Shown in pieces: positions 10,730 to 20,988 of a stretch of 64,000 bases of DNA. Within the stretch, counting starts at the first letter, position 1. Every line of letters starts with the position of its first letter. The notes below the pieces were generated by a model. The model ran no database searches. It was not told the origin of the DNA and saw only the letters and a list, made by a program, of their open reading frames with translations. A program made the translations under genes and the position numbers. Origin of the DNA: Adiantum capillus-veneris (taxonomy: Eukaryota; Streptophyta; Polypodiopsida; Polypodiales; Pteridaceae); the NCBI GenBank assembly GCA_014529385.2, contig CM043944.1, positions 83,936,884 through 84,000,883 on the forward strand, read 5' to 3'.

Positions 10730-12303
10730 AATGCCTCGCCAAAAGAAAGAAAGGTAGTGGACAGCAGCACCATATGAAGTGGATGAGCTCGCTACAAATG
10801 AAAAAGCTCACATCTCGGATGAAATACTAGCTCAGATCCCTGCTCACATTTTCATCTCGAAGTTTAGGGATGCTGATGGTGACATGGTAAAGACGACTAT
10901 CATGCCACGGGAAATATGGAATCTCCACCAAGGCCGAAGGTAATAGAGGCAGTGCAGGATGTGCATTTGGAGCAGTTTTTCAGATTACAGCTATGGGGAA
11001 CAGATTACATGAGGGCCCACGAGCTCATGAGCTCGATACAATATGATGGGCAGGCAATGCTCACGGACAAGGATGGATCGAAGGTGAAAGTAAAGATCAT
11101 GAAAGAAATCATCAACAAAGCTTTGCATTTCCTTCCAGGGCAACACGAATTGCTGGCAAAGACCAAGTCACTGGATAACGAGAAGGCATTCATCAAAGCA
11201 AAAGGAAACAAATACAAATACAGTGACATGATATACGGAGAGCTAGAATTACCGATGAGATTGATCTCTCAGCATTTCAGAGTACAAAAGCCTCCTCGCT
11301 ACACCGAGCCAATCCTGCACATTGCCGTGGTCATGGCTCTAGCAACAGCCAAAAATAGAACCATTCGCTACGACTATGGTTCTTACATTTTGGAAAACTT
11401 GGTCGAAGGAAATTTGAAAAGCTCAGCAAAACAAAAGCTACATGAACGCAGGGCGAATGCTAACAAGAATAGCATACCAAGCTTTGGGAATGATTGAAGA
11501 TCTGCCAACTGCCAGTTCTCAAACGGCCCTGATTCAGAAAGCAAAGCTGGTTGCTCATTCAGTAAGGACGACCCCTGGCGCAAAATCATCGCGCTCAGCC
11601 AAGGCATCCAACAAAAGCTCGAGTGATGAAGAAAAGACGGAGACTGACGAGGAAGGAAACTCTCAAGGGTCGAGAGACAAAGGGCCATCGGAGTTTGAAG
11701 AAAGCGAGGAGGAAGACTCCATAAAGCCCCACGAGAGAAAAAGGAGGGAAAGAAGTGCAGTACCGCAGTCTGACCTTCAAAAAGCATATGCAGAAGCCCA
11801 ACAAAGAGTCGAGGAAAGAAGGACCAAGTTACGGGCTGATAGATAGGCAAGAGCTACTGCAACACAACAAACACAAAAATGAAGATTCGAGAAGGAAAGG
11901 GCTGAAAAGCAAAGGTTAGAAGTAGAACAAAAGGCTATAGAAGTGGACATTTCTTCGCAGTCCATTGAAGGAACGAAGGAAAAAGATGTAGCTGATGATA
12001 CAAACCAAGCAGAGCAGCTAAAGAAAACTCAAAGAGAGAGGAATGTGGAAGCGCGACGGGCGGCGGATCTGACCCGCCAAAGAATCATCAAGATTTCAAA
12101 GAAAAGTGGAAGCATCTGATTCACAACGAGGGGAAGATGCTTCCAAAAAGAGGCATGTACGAGAAGCAGCAAGCTCACCTCCTCCCTCGCCTAAATCACC
12201 ACCTCCTCCCTCGCCGAAATCTCCACCTCCTCCTCCTTCTCCATCAAACAAAAAACCGCCACCTCCTCCTCCTCAACCTCGCAAAAGGAGTTTATGGGTA
12301 TAA
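10730..12303 (+). pseudogene. unrecognised retroelement-like reading frame with proline-rich C-terminus
   Basis: Three frame segments look like one product. 10730-10950 begins MPRQKKER with an in-frame TAG at 10754-10756. 10916-11497 encodes 193 residues (VHLEQFFRLQLWGTDYMRAH, ALHFLPGQHELL, YTEPILHIAVVMAL). 11442-12303 is charged (SSSDEEKTETDEEG, then E/R-rich coiled coil) and ends in repeated PPSPKSPPPP blocks. There is no zinc knuckle, protease or polymerase motif. It lies just after the LTR-like region of element A, so it could be an ORF1-type protein upstream of gag in a neighbouring copy, as known for Ogre/Tat-like elements. That is an inference; no family was recognised with certainty. 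Confidence 0.45.
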
Positions 12304-12496
12304 GCAAGTTAACTTGTCATGCTTTTTGGTGTATCGGACAATGCTAGTAAGAGGTGCTAGTTAGCATCTATTCAAAACCAAAGAGCAAGTGAAGTTTGAA
12401 ATTTTAATAACCATAAGATATATTATTTTTTCCCTCCCATATGGGGTGTGGCCTCTGTTTTCAGTTATTATGACGACGACGTGGGGTGTGGCCTCT

Positions 12497-12796
<300 letters not shown>

Positions 12797-12828
12797 GCTT
12801 CTTGCCAAGCTTAGCAGACTTGCAGATA

Positions 12829-15800
12829 TGGAAAACCAGCAGACAACATTATTGCCACTAGAAATGGAGGCAGAAGGGAGCCATTACAGGAAATGAATCA
12901 CAACTACCAGGATCCAACTCTTTCTATTATCAGGAAATATGAGACAGAAAGAAAGCGTAAACAACGGGAGCACCGACAGATGACAACTAAATGAGGACAT
13001 AATGCCGTCGACGATGAGAGAAAAGGAAAATCTCCTTCGAGATTGTGAAAGATTTCAAGAGCAGGACTGAAGGTCTCAACAAAGAAGAAAAGTGTGAAAT
13101 CTGGAATCTTGTTGCTCAACATCCGCTTGTTCGGGCAATCCGTGATAGAGGAGGAGGCTGCTGTGCAGAGTGCAATTGTCTCTAATGTTCGCAACACACT
13201 AGCTATCGTCAAGCGGCCAGCTTCTAACGAGGAGCTGTTTTTGAAGAATGAAGCATTGCAGATGATGATAAATTCAAAGGAAAACATGCCTATTGCCAAA
13301 TTCTCCAGGGCCCTAAAAGTCAACCGTCGTAGCTTGTTCAAAGCAAAATCACGGCAGATGAAGTCTGGTGTCAACGCTCGACTGTTTTCATTGGCTAGAT
13401 GTCACAAGCAACACCGTCATAGCCCTATCACAGATGAATTAAGGAATTGGTCTACACATTTTTGACAGAGGAGATTCGTGTTTCACCCAACAAGAAGGAT
13501 GTTTGTCGAAAGAGAGTGGGAAGGAAAAGCTACATAAAACACCATGTGCACCTCTTGGATGAGTCTCAGGTGATCAATGACATACTTGCACCATAACTTA
13601 TGCATTCTAGCATGCTAGTAATCTACCTAGCATACAGAGCATGCTAGTTATCACAATATGTTATGCTATGTATGCCACCTAGCATGTGTGCTAGTTAGCA
13701 TAGTCTCACTCCTAGTATGCTGGGTATGCTGTTTAGCATGATAAGTATACTGTCTAGCACAATATGTAAGCTACTATAACACCCTTTATGCTAGTTAGCA
13801 TACCTATTATGCTAACTAGCATGCTCAGAATGTTCTTTGACACAATGAGTATGCTAGCTACCTTTGGTAGTATGCTAACTAGCATAATGGGTAAGCTGGT
13901 TTATGGTATATGCTAGTTAGCATTCCTGTATGGTGGGTATGGTGTTCAACATAAATCTTCTGCTAGTTAGCATGCCTAGTGATCTTGAGGACTACGCTGG
14001 TTAGCACAATATGTATGCTACTTTAACACCTTTTATGCTAGTGTGCTGGCTATGATATTCAACATAACAAGTGTGCTGGTTAACACAATATGTATGCTAG
14101 TTAGCATACCTTCTATTCTTCTTAGCACACTTTGTGTGGTTAACCATGACTCATATGTTAAACTACACACTGATTTTGCTTGTTAGCACAGCTAGTATGC
14201 TAGTTAGCATACTCAACTGTGCTAACTAGCAATATAGCATGTTAGTAAGCATACTTAGCTAGCTAACTAGCATGTTGAGTATGCTAGTTAGCACAGCTAA
14301 GAATGCTAAGTAGCATAACGGGTAAGCTGGTTTATGCTAGTATGCTAGTTAGCATATTCAGCTATGCTAACTAGTATACTCATCATGCTAACTAGCATGC
14401 TCGTGAGTATGCTAGTTAGCACAACTGAGAATGCTAAGTAGCATAACGGGTAAGCTGATTTATGCTAGTTAGCATTCGTAGTGTGCTGGCTATGCTATTC
14501 AACATAATAAGTGTGCTGGTTAACACAATATGTATGCTAGTTAGCATACCTTCTATTCTTCTTAGCACACATTCATGTGGTTAACAATGACTCATATGCT
14601 AAATTACACACAGATTATGCTTGTTAGCACAACTAGTATGCTAGTTAGCATATTCAGCTATGCTAACTAGCATCCTCAGCATGCTAACTAGCATGCTGAT
14701 GAGTATGCTAGTTAGCACAGCTAGTATGCTAACTAGTATGCTGATGAGTATGCTAGTTAGCACAGCTAATATGCTAGTTAGCACAGCTAGTATGCTAGTT
14801 AGCACAACTAGTATGCTAACTCGCATGCTAGTTAGCATACTCAGCATGCTAACTAGCATGCTAATGAGTATGCCTCGTATGCTACACTTCACAGTGATTG
14901 TGCTTGTTAGCACAACTAGTATGCTAGTTAGCATACTCAGCTATGCTAGTTAGCATACTCAACATGCTAACTAGAATGATTAGTATACAATGTTATACCC
15001 AATTACATGCATGCTAGGACCATACCCAATTACATGCATGTTAGGACCATACAATGTGCTATTTAACACATCAATTTGTTTCTATGGTGATTTATTAAGT
15101 AGCAATGCATATAGTCCCGTTTGGATTATTTCTCCTAGTAAACATACTGATCAAATATGGATATTGCAGGTTGAGCTCTTTCAAAGATTCAAACCAAAAC
15201 ATCCAGATTGCAAGATTGGCATGAGGATGTTTGAGATGTTAAAGCCATTCTTTTGCAAGAGGCTGAAGGATAGGTACACATGATGTTGCGAATACCATGT
15301 GCAGATGACCTTTTTGAAAGACGCACTGAACCACATGCGCTCTCGTGCTTTTGGGTTGCATGCTACATGTTGCAACTGTGTATGCAATATCTGTGCTACA
15401 GGCAAGAACATTAGCAGCGACTGCCTAGCTTCACATCACACGTTCAAAGGTGTCACACAGATGTGGGAGTTCGTTCTCTGTCCAAAGCCAGCAGATGCAG
15501 TTTTCCATAGAAGGGAATGCCTGATGGGAGACTGTAAGATATGTGGATTAAAGAAGTTATAATTATGTTGCTTAGAAACAACAAAGCCAGGTAAGAGTAT
15601 TAATGTGAAAGTATTTGCATATGTAGAAGCAAAAGACAGGCATGGAAACAGTAAGAAAAGAAAAGATCTTTTGCATAAAGAAATGCAGTGCTGGGAGTTT
15701 CTTCGACTGTTGCAGACCAAGTTGAAGCTCTTCATCACTCATAACTATGTGGAACGATGGCAAGGACAACAATTTAAGGATTGTATACTTCGCTTTTCGG

Positions 15801-17035
15801 ATGATGTCATTGTCTCAGTTGTTGACTTTGCTGAAAATTACTCCTTCAAGGAGCAGAATGAGATTCAGTCAATGCATTGGCACTCTAGTCAAGTAACTAT
15901 TTTTGTACAAATAACGTACTACCGTAAGGCAGGGGAGGTAGTCAAAACAATCCACTTCTTCATATCAAATGATAGGGTGCATGACACACTGTTTGTGCAA
16001 CATTGCTTCATGCTACACCGTGACTGGTTACAACAAGAGGGTGTCACTTGTAAACAACATTGGATGTGGTCATATGGTGCGGCCTCGCAATTCAAGGGAG
16101 CCAGGCCTTTCTATTTTGTTGCAAGATATGGTGGACTCACAGGGATTGGGATGAGCTGGTTCTTCTTTGGATCAGGGCATGGAAAGGGCGAGCATGATGG
16201 TGCAGGAGCAGTTGTGAAAAGAACCTTGACCCATGAAAAACTAAAACCTAATGGAGCTATATTGCAGTGTGCAACAGATGTGGTTGCTTATTGCCAGGCC
16301 AACCTATCGCAGGGAGCATCTGCATCATATCCTTCAAAAGAAAGGGAATGTGCTCGTGTGTTCTGGGAGGTTAAAGAGGGAGATGTTAACAGGGAAGTTA
16401 AGTGGAATTGTGCCACTGTGGCAAAAACTCGCTCTTTGCATGCTATTCGTGATCACAACCCGCAGGATCCAACTGCCCTTGCAACAAGAAAGTTGGCATG
16501 CTTATGTGATGCATGCATGAACGGAAGGTGGAATCGCTGCATCAATAAAGCTCACATGGAGGCTTGGGATTATCAGATTCTGCAGCCATTACTTGAGCAA
16601 ATAGATGAAGTTTCGACAGAGGAAGTCGTTGTCTATGATGACTTCACATATGAAGGTCATCATGATGTGTTGAGTAGTGCTATATGTTTTGGAGACACAT
16701 TTGCTGTAAATCCAGATGCTTTAACCAACGCCGAATATGTGGATTTCTATCTGGTCAAGTGTGTTGCAGAAAAGGAGAAGGTGGAGAAGGGGTACATTGA
16801 TGAATGGAGCAATGTAATTGACAGAGGCTCATATGTTGTGCAAGGACTGTATTACAAGCAATTGGATGCATACACCTTCAAGCTAGACCACAAGCAGCCT
16901 ATCGTCCAACTACTTTCACATCTGGTGCGATGTATCAAAATACCCATGGAGCACGTCCCAAGGAGAAGGCAGGTGTACACAATCACTTCAGAAATCTATG
17001 AAGCAATCTGTAATAGCATGCCCTTCAGCTTTTAA
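12829..17035 (+). pseudogene. spliced transposase-like pseudogene of the DFAENY/HGKG family
   Basis: This resembles a family of uncharacterised, probably DNA-transposon-encoded proteins. Exon 1 is partly readable from 13094 to 13569, with a frameshift near 13459 before RVSPNKKDVC. A CAG/GTGATC donor at 13570 and a TTGCAG acceptor ending at 15169 join DESQ to VELFQRFKPKHPDCKIG in frame. Exon 2 has Cys/His clusters (CCNCVCNICATG, CLMGDCKICG), then VSVVDFAENYSFKEQNEIQS, WSYGAASQFKG, GHGKGEHDGAGAVVKR and CLCDACMNGRWNRC. In-frame stops occur at 15281-15283 (TGA) and 15560-15562 (TAA); from 15563 to 17035 the frame is open. In the family WSDG is the usual form as I recall it, so Tyr here may mark loss of an acidic residue. 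An ATG at 12829 is a possible start, but its frame closes within 25 codons. The transposase role is inferred. Confidence 0.7.
13590..14990. repeat. cluster of ATGCTAGTTAGCAT hairpin repeats inside the intron
   Basis: About 25-30 copies (counted by eye) of GCTAGTTAGCA or its complement GCTAACTAGCA, in both orientations. They often form the 14-bp near-palindrome ATGCTA-GT-TAGCAT, and spacer blocks such as TATGCTATTCAACATAA recur. The cluster fills most of the intron at 13570-15169. A single related copy lies at 12355-12366, before exon 1. Confidence 0.9.
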
Positions 17036-17206
17036 GTTGTATCCACTGGATTTTCTATATACCACTTTGCTATAAGGGTATGCAGTTTTATATAAAGTTG
17101 GTTTTGTGTCAGCATGCTAACTATCAAACTGTTTACATTAATTGCCAGCATCAAATTATTTACATAGGGTTCAATTTTACAATGACAGTCACTGGCCCCA
17201 AAACCC

Positions 17207-18330
17207 TTAAAGCCTCCTCGGAGGGCGCTTGTAGTGACCGGGCTGTCCTTCTCGCTGTTTGTCTTCTTCCTGCTGCCTCTTTTCTTTTCTCTATGCTTCC
17301 TCCTTTCTCTTTGCTTCCTCCTTTCTCTCTGCTTCCTCCTCTGCTTCTAGGTTGGCACTATGCTGCTCCCTTTCTCTTCTTTCCCTCTCCAGCTTTTCTT
17401 TCTCTCTTTCTACTTCTAGGTCAGCTTCCTACTGTTTGCAATGAATTTCTTCCAGTCTTTTAGCCTCTATATCCATCTTTTGAATGTCAAGCAAACATTT
17501 GACGACTGCAATAGAAAACTCATCTGAGCCTGTCTCAAACACATTATCAGCAACATATGCTTCCCGATCATCCGTTTGTAGCCAAAGAAAAAGCCAGGAC
17601 TTCAAAGTTTCTATAAGGAACTTTTCCCTCTGCTCAACACTCTGGTGCTCTAGATTGGGAGTAACAAGCCAGGTTTGTGGTGGGTTCTAAAACACTTTGT
17701 AGAAGCTATTATCGATTATAAGTGTGTTTTGGGCGTTGTACCTTGGAGTGTGTTTCCAGAACAAGGATAAGTCTTTCATGGCACAGGTTTTCTCTGGATC
17801 TGCCAGGATTGCTTTGTACAGTGCGTTTGAGCAAAAAACCCAGTAATCTTTGGCACCTTCTCTTTAAAAACAGTACAGCAAATACTCATGACTTTACTAT
17901 GGAGGCTTGTGCTCCATATAAACACATTAAAGAACTGCAGGCACCAGTCCAAACAAAAATGGTTGTCCTTACGGACACAACACCTGCTTATCAAGTACAT
18001 CGTATTTCAACATTTCATCTGCATATGCCGAGGGCTTTTCACCAAAGCAAGGCTCTACCACTGCCACCAAAAGACCGTTCAGGTCCAGCACCAGAGCCCT
18101 TTTTTCATCACATAAATGCTTAGGAACCCATATTTGGTCTGGTAGAGGATACCATTCAGAAAAAATAGCCGGCCCACTTGGGTGCACATAATTTAGGCGC
18201 TCAATAATACTACGAGCAAGCTGTGAATATCGTTCAAGGCGTTTTTCAATCTCCATTTTCTGTCTCCTTAACTGCCTCGCTTTGTGGACTTGCCATCTCC
18301 GTAATTTCTGGCATTGCATGGCCGCAATAC
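17207..18330 (-). pseudogene. FCP1/NIF-type HAD phosphatase-like gene, decayed
   Basis: Read on the minus strand from 18330 down. An in-frame ATG at 18319-18317 gives MQCQKLRRWQVHKARQ, then KRALVLDLNGLLVAV, the motif-I region of FCP1/NIF-type HAD proteins (the plant DLNGLL form, which lacks the second Asp of DxDxT). After a frameshift near 17975 comes FNVFIWSTSLHSKVM (motif II area). After another near 17776 comes KDLSLFWKHTPRYNAQNTLI IDNSFYKV, the late FCP1 block with NTLIID. A TAG follows in KVF*NPPQT, and then a Glu/Lys/Arg coiled-coil-like tail to a stop near 17207. Loss of the DxDxT nucleophile-adjacent Asp raises doubt about catalysis even before decay. It lies tail to tail with the transposase-like pseudogene (stop at 17035). 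Its 5' side is cut by element C. Confidence 0.65.
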
Positions 18331-19092
18331 TGCAGTTTTGTTTTGCCGTGGCGTGAGGATGACGCCCAGATTGGCACTGTTGTTGCTGTGGCGGGAGTAC
18401 GTCTAGATTAGCACAACGAGTACTTGTCGAGCGGTATGGGACGCTCATGAGGACAAGGGTTTTTATAAATAATGTATATACTGGTCGGACATAATAGCGC
18501 CAGTAGAGATTCTTGAGTGAACCTAATCCAAGGGTTCTTGGTTTAAAATTGGACGACTTCTTGTTTGACTATTGTTTGTAATACTGATTGAAGGGCTGTT
18601 TTAACGAACCAGTATCATAAATAAAGTAAAGGAACATGTATGTTTAAACAGTGTGGTAGTAATTAGATAACAAAAGAAGGGTGAGTGTGGTGTGGAAAGT
18701 GGGAGAATGATACCCCGACGGTATCATTCTATGGACGGGTAGACCCGATGAGTCGGGTAACTTTCCAACGCTAGAAATTTTTTTTTTTTTTAAAGTCATA
18801 AATCTTAAAAGAGACAAACCTTGGCGGCTGTGCTTCTGAAACATGGGGAAAAAAGCGCACAGGTTGGTCACTCTAAGATTTATACTTTTAGGTATAATTG
18901 ATTATAGATAGTTTTTAGATAGGGTTCTGGTGGTCACGCTCCACCATAGCGAGATAGGACCAATCCTTCACTAACGGTTCATGCCCGCTGGCTACGTAGT
19001 AGCTAAGGCAATGTCCGTTGGTTTTTCTTTTTCAGGATTGGAGACCTATCAAAGGTACTCCGCTCCTCTCAAAAAGGGGCAGGGACCTCACA
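18331..19092 (+). repeat. 5' LTR of Gypsy element C, truncated to its 3' part
   Basis: Matches 26517-27267 closely along its whole length (about 760 bases) and ends in CTCACA just before a primer-binding site. The left end lies inside the HAD-like gene. The 3' LTR appears to begin at 24199, about 2.3 kb further upstream in LTR terms, so this copy seems to have lost its 5' part. A poly-T/A run near 18780 differs in length between the copies. Confidence 0.85.
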
Positions 19093-19093
19093 C

Positions 19094-19106
19094 TGGTATC
19101 AAAGCC
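19094..19106 (+). promoter_or_regulatory. primer-binding site of element C
   Basis: TGGTATCAAAGCC follows the LTR end by one base. It resembles the initiator-Met tRNA complement (TGGTATCAGAGC) used by many plant LTR elements and fixes the plus-strand orientation of element C. Confidence 0.85.
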
Positions 19107-19274
19107 TAGATTAAAGCTTGGGGAGATTTTTAGATTGATGTTTGGATATTGAAGGATGCGAATGTTTGAAGTAATAGAAGAACCTAGAAAAATTGATTTG
19201 AATTTTTATATGGTATTGAAGACTGAACTTTCCTGGGACAGGAAAACGTTCATTCAGCCTACCAGAAATTCTAG

Positions 19275-19727
19275 GTGTTCACCATCATGTTTGAAAATGC
19301 ATGCCAATCACCAAATTATCAGTTTCGAAAAAGGGTGATGATGATTTTGGATAGGGTGTTTGCACCACCTATCCCAAGGGTGCATAGAGGATGGGGCATC
19401 AACTGGAGTCCATCTGGAGGAATCTATACCATCGATGCTGACAAGATATGGTGCATGGATACCAACCTCAAGAAACTTCGATGGGCAGAGGAGTTAAAAG
19501 TCATCGAATTTTATCTTTTCATTGGTTCTAAGAATCTGGATGCTACCATTACCTTGGGAGGAGAAAAGATATCTCAGACTCAATGGGTCTATAACCAAGT
19601 TACAAAAGTTATCCATGGTGGTAGGATTCGACCCATATGTGTATCTCGTAGCTTTCAGGGGTCAAAAGAAACTTATTATTTTGATCCTTTAGCCTATCCT
19701 TTTGTAGTCACTAAACTTAAAATATAG
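19275..19727 (+). CDS. leader reading frame of element C, unknown
   Basis: An open frame of 150 codons between the primer site and gag. It starts MFTIMFENACQSPNY and contains PIPRVHRGWGINWSPSGG, YTIDADKIWCMDTNLKKL and RIRPICVSRSFQGSKETY before a stop at 19725-19727. It contains no zinc knuckle or other motif I know, and no close repeat of it is in the window. Plant Gypsy elements sometimes have an extra frame before gag, but this could also be captured host sequence or chance. The length without stops and the balanced amino acid composition favour a real or recently real coding sequence. Confidence 0.4.
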   Translation: MFTIMFENACQSPNYQFRKRVMMILDRVFAPPIPRVHRGWGINWSPSGGIYTIDADKIWCMDTNLKKLRWAEELKVIEFYLFIGSKNLDATITLGGEKISQTQWVYNQVTKVIHGGRIRPICVSRSFQGSKETYYFDPLAYPFVVTKLKI

Positions 19728-19909
19728 AGACATTACAATCCTTGTACCTGAAGACTACCAACCTTGGTAGCAAATAATGTGTATGTAAATAAAGTTTGAA
19801 TTAATATTAGCTTTTGTTTGTATTATTGACTGATCAAGTCTTGCCTTAAAGTGGATTAAAGTTAGAGTATCCAATAAATTTTCACTTAATCTATATTGCA
19901 CAGAGTGCA

Positions 19910-20968
19910 GTGTACACATATCTTCAAGAGAAAAAGCTACTTCTCAAGCAAGCTAAACTTACCTCTTTCAAAGGGGAAGGAGCCCTAGTTGAGCGCGATG
20001 CAAAAGTGTGGCTCGAAGAGATGGAGGATTATTTTGCTACTGCTGGTACTACTCCCGATAACCAAGCAATGTTGGCTATGTTTCGTCTCACGGGGGATGC
20101 CAAGATTTGGTGGAAACAACACTGCAAAGATAATCAAGTAGCTCAAAACACTCAAACTTGGGAAGACATTTAGTATGCTGTCAAAGGACGTTATCTTCCA
20201 CCTGCACATGAATCCCTTAAGATGAATGAATTCTTCAACTTACATCAGTTTCATCTTACAATGGAAGAATACTACTCCAAATTTGTAACTCTTAGGCGCT
20301 ATGCTCTGCCAATGACCGCAGATCAACAAGTAGCCCATTTCTGCCAAGGGCTAAATGCTCCTTTAAATACTCGTCTAGAAGCCATGAGGCCTGTAAGTTT
20401 GCAAGATGCTCTTTTAAGAGCTAAACCCTTGGCTAAAGAGATGTCAAACTCTCAAAGGGTACGAAATGGAAATTTAATGAATGTTGGAAGGAGAGGACAG
20501 CCTATGATGTGGAACCAAAGGCAAGTTCACCCAGTTCACCAAACTAATCCAATAGTTGCAGCTTCAGCAAATGGAGCTCAAAATGCAGATCTTAGATGCT
20601 ATGAATGCAACGAGCTGGAACATTTCAGGAATGTATGTCCTAGGCGAGTCTCCGCAACAAATACATCTAATCGAGCTAGAGGAAGAAGCCAAATAATAAA
20701 TCATGGAGGAAGAAATGGAGGACGAGGTCGAGGGCGCGGAATGGCTGCCAGAGTCAATGCTATCATAGGAGAACCAACATTGGGAGAAGAACAAGAGGAA
20801 AGAGCAACTCTACATGATGCAATTGATAACCCAAGATCAAGACAACAATATGATGTTATTCAAACACCTGCAAATCACCAAGGTGGAAAATTTGAGCTTC
20901 TTATTGATTGTGGTAGTACTCACTCTTTCTTGTCACCTAAATGTTTAATTAAGGAGGTTAGGACTTAA
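19910..20968 (+). pseudogene. gag and protease N-terminal half of element C
   Basis: Gag begins in an open frame (first in-frame candidate GTG at 19910; true start unclear): LTSFKGEGALVERDAKVWLE, MFRLTGDAKIWWKQH. A TAG at 20171-20173 interrupts it, and the frame then resumes (EYYSKFVTLRRYALPM, FCQGLNAPLNTRLEAM). A canonical zinc knuckle CYECNELEHFRNVC (CX2CX4HX4C) lies near 20598-20640. The protease active site follows as LLIDCGSTHSFLSP, with DCG in place of D-T/S-G. The frame ends with TAA at 20966-20968, and the rest of the protease is in another frame. Confidence 0.85.
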
Positions 20969-20988
20969 TCATACACCCTGCAAGAAAG

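Noticed and set aside
14641-14953. Paired 97-codon frames on both strands (MLTS/MLVS repeats)
   Set aside because: They come from the palindromic GCTAGTTAGCAT repeats; both strands are open for the same reason.
13590-14990. CRISPR-like array
   Set aside because: Spacing is irregular, repeats are only 11-14 bases and occur in both orientations, there are no cas genes, and the context is a plant.
15560-15562. TAA recoding or programmed readthrough in the transposase-like frame
   Set aside because: A further stop at 15281 and a frameshift near 13459 make simple decay the better explanation.
17259-17463. Plus-strand Ser/Phe/Leu-rich frames, possible membrane protein
   Set aside because: They are the complement of the Glu/Lys/Arg-rich coiled-coil tail of the minus-strand HAD-like gene.
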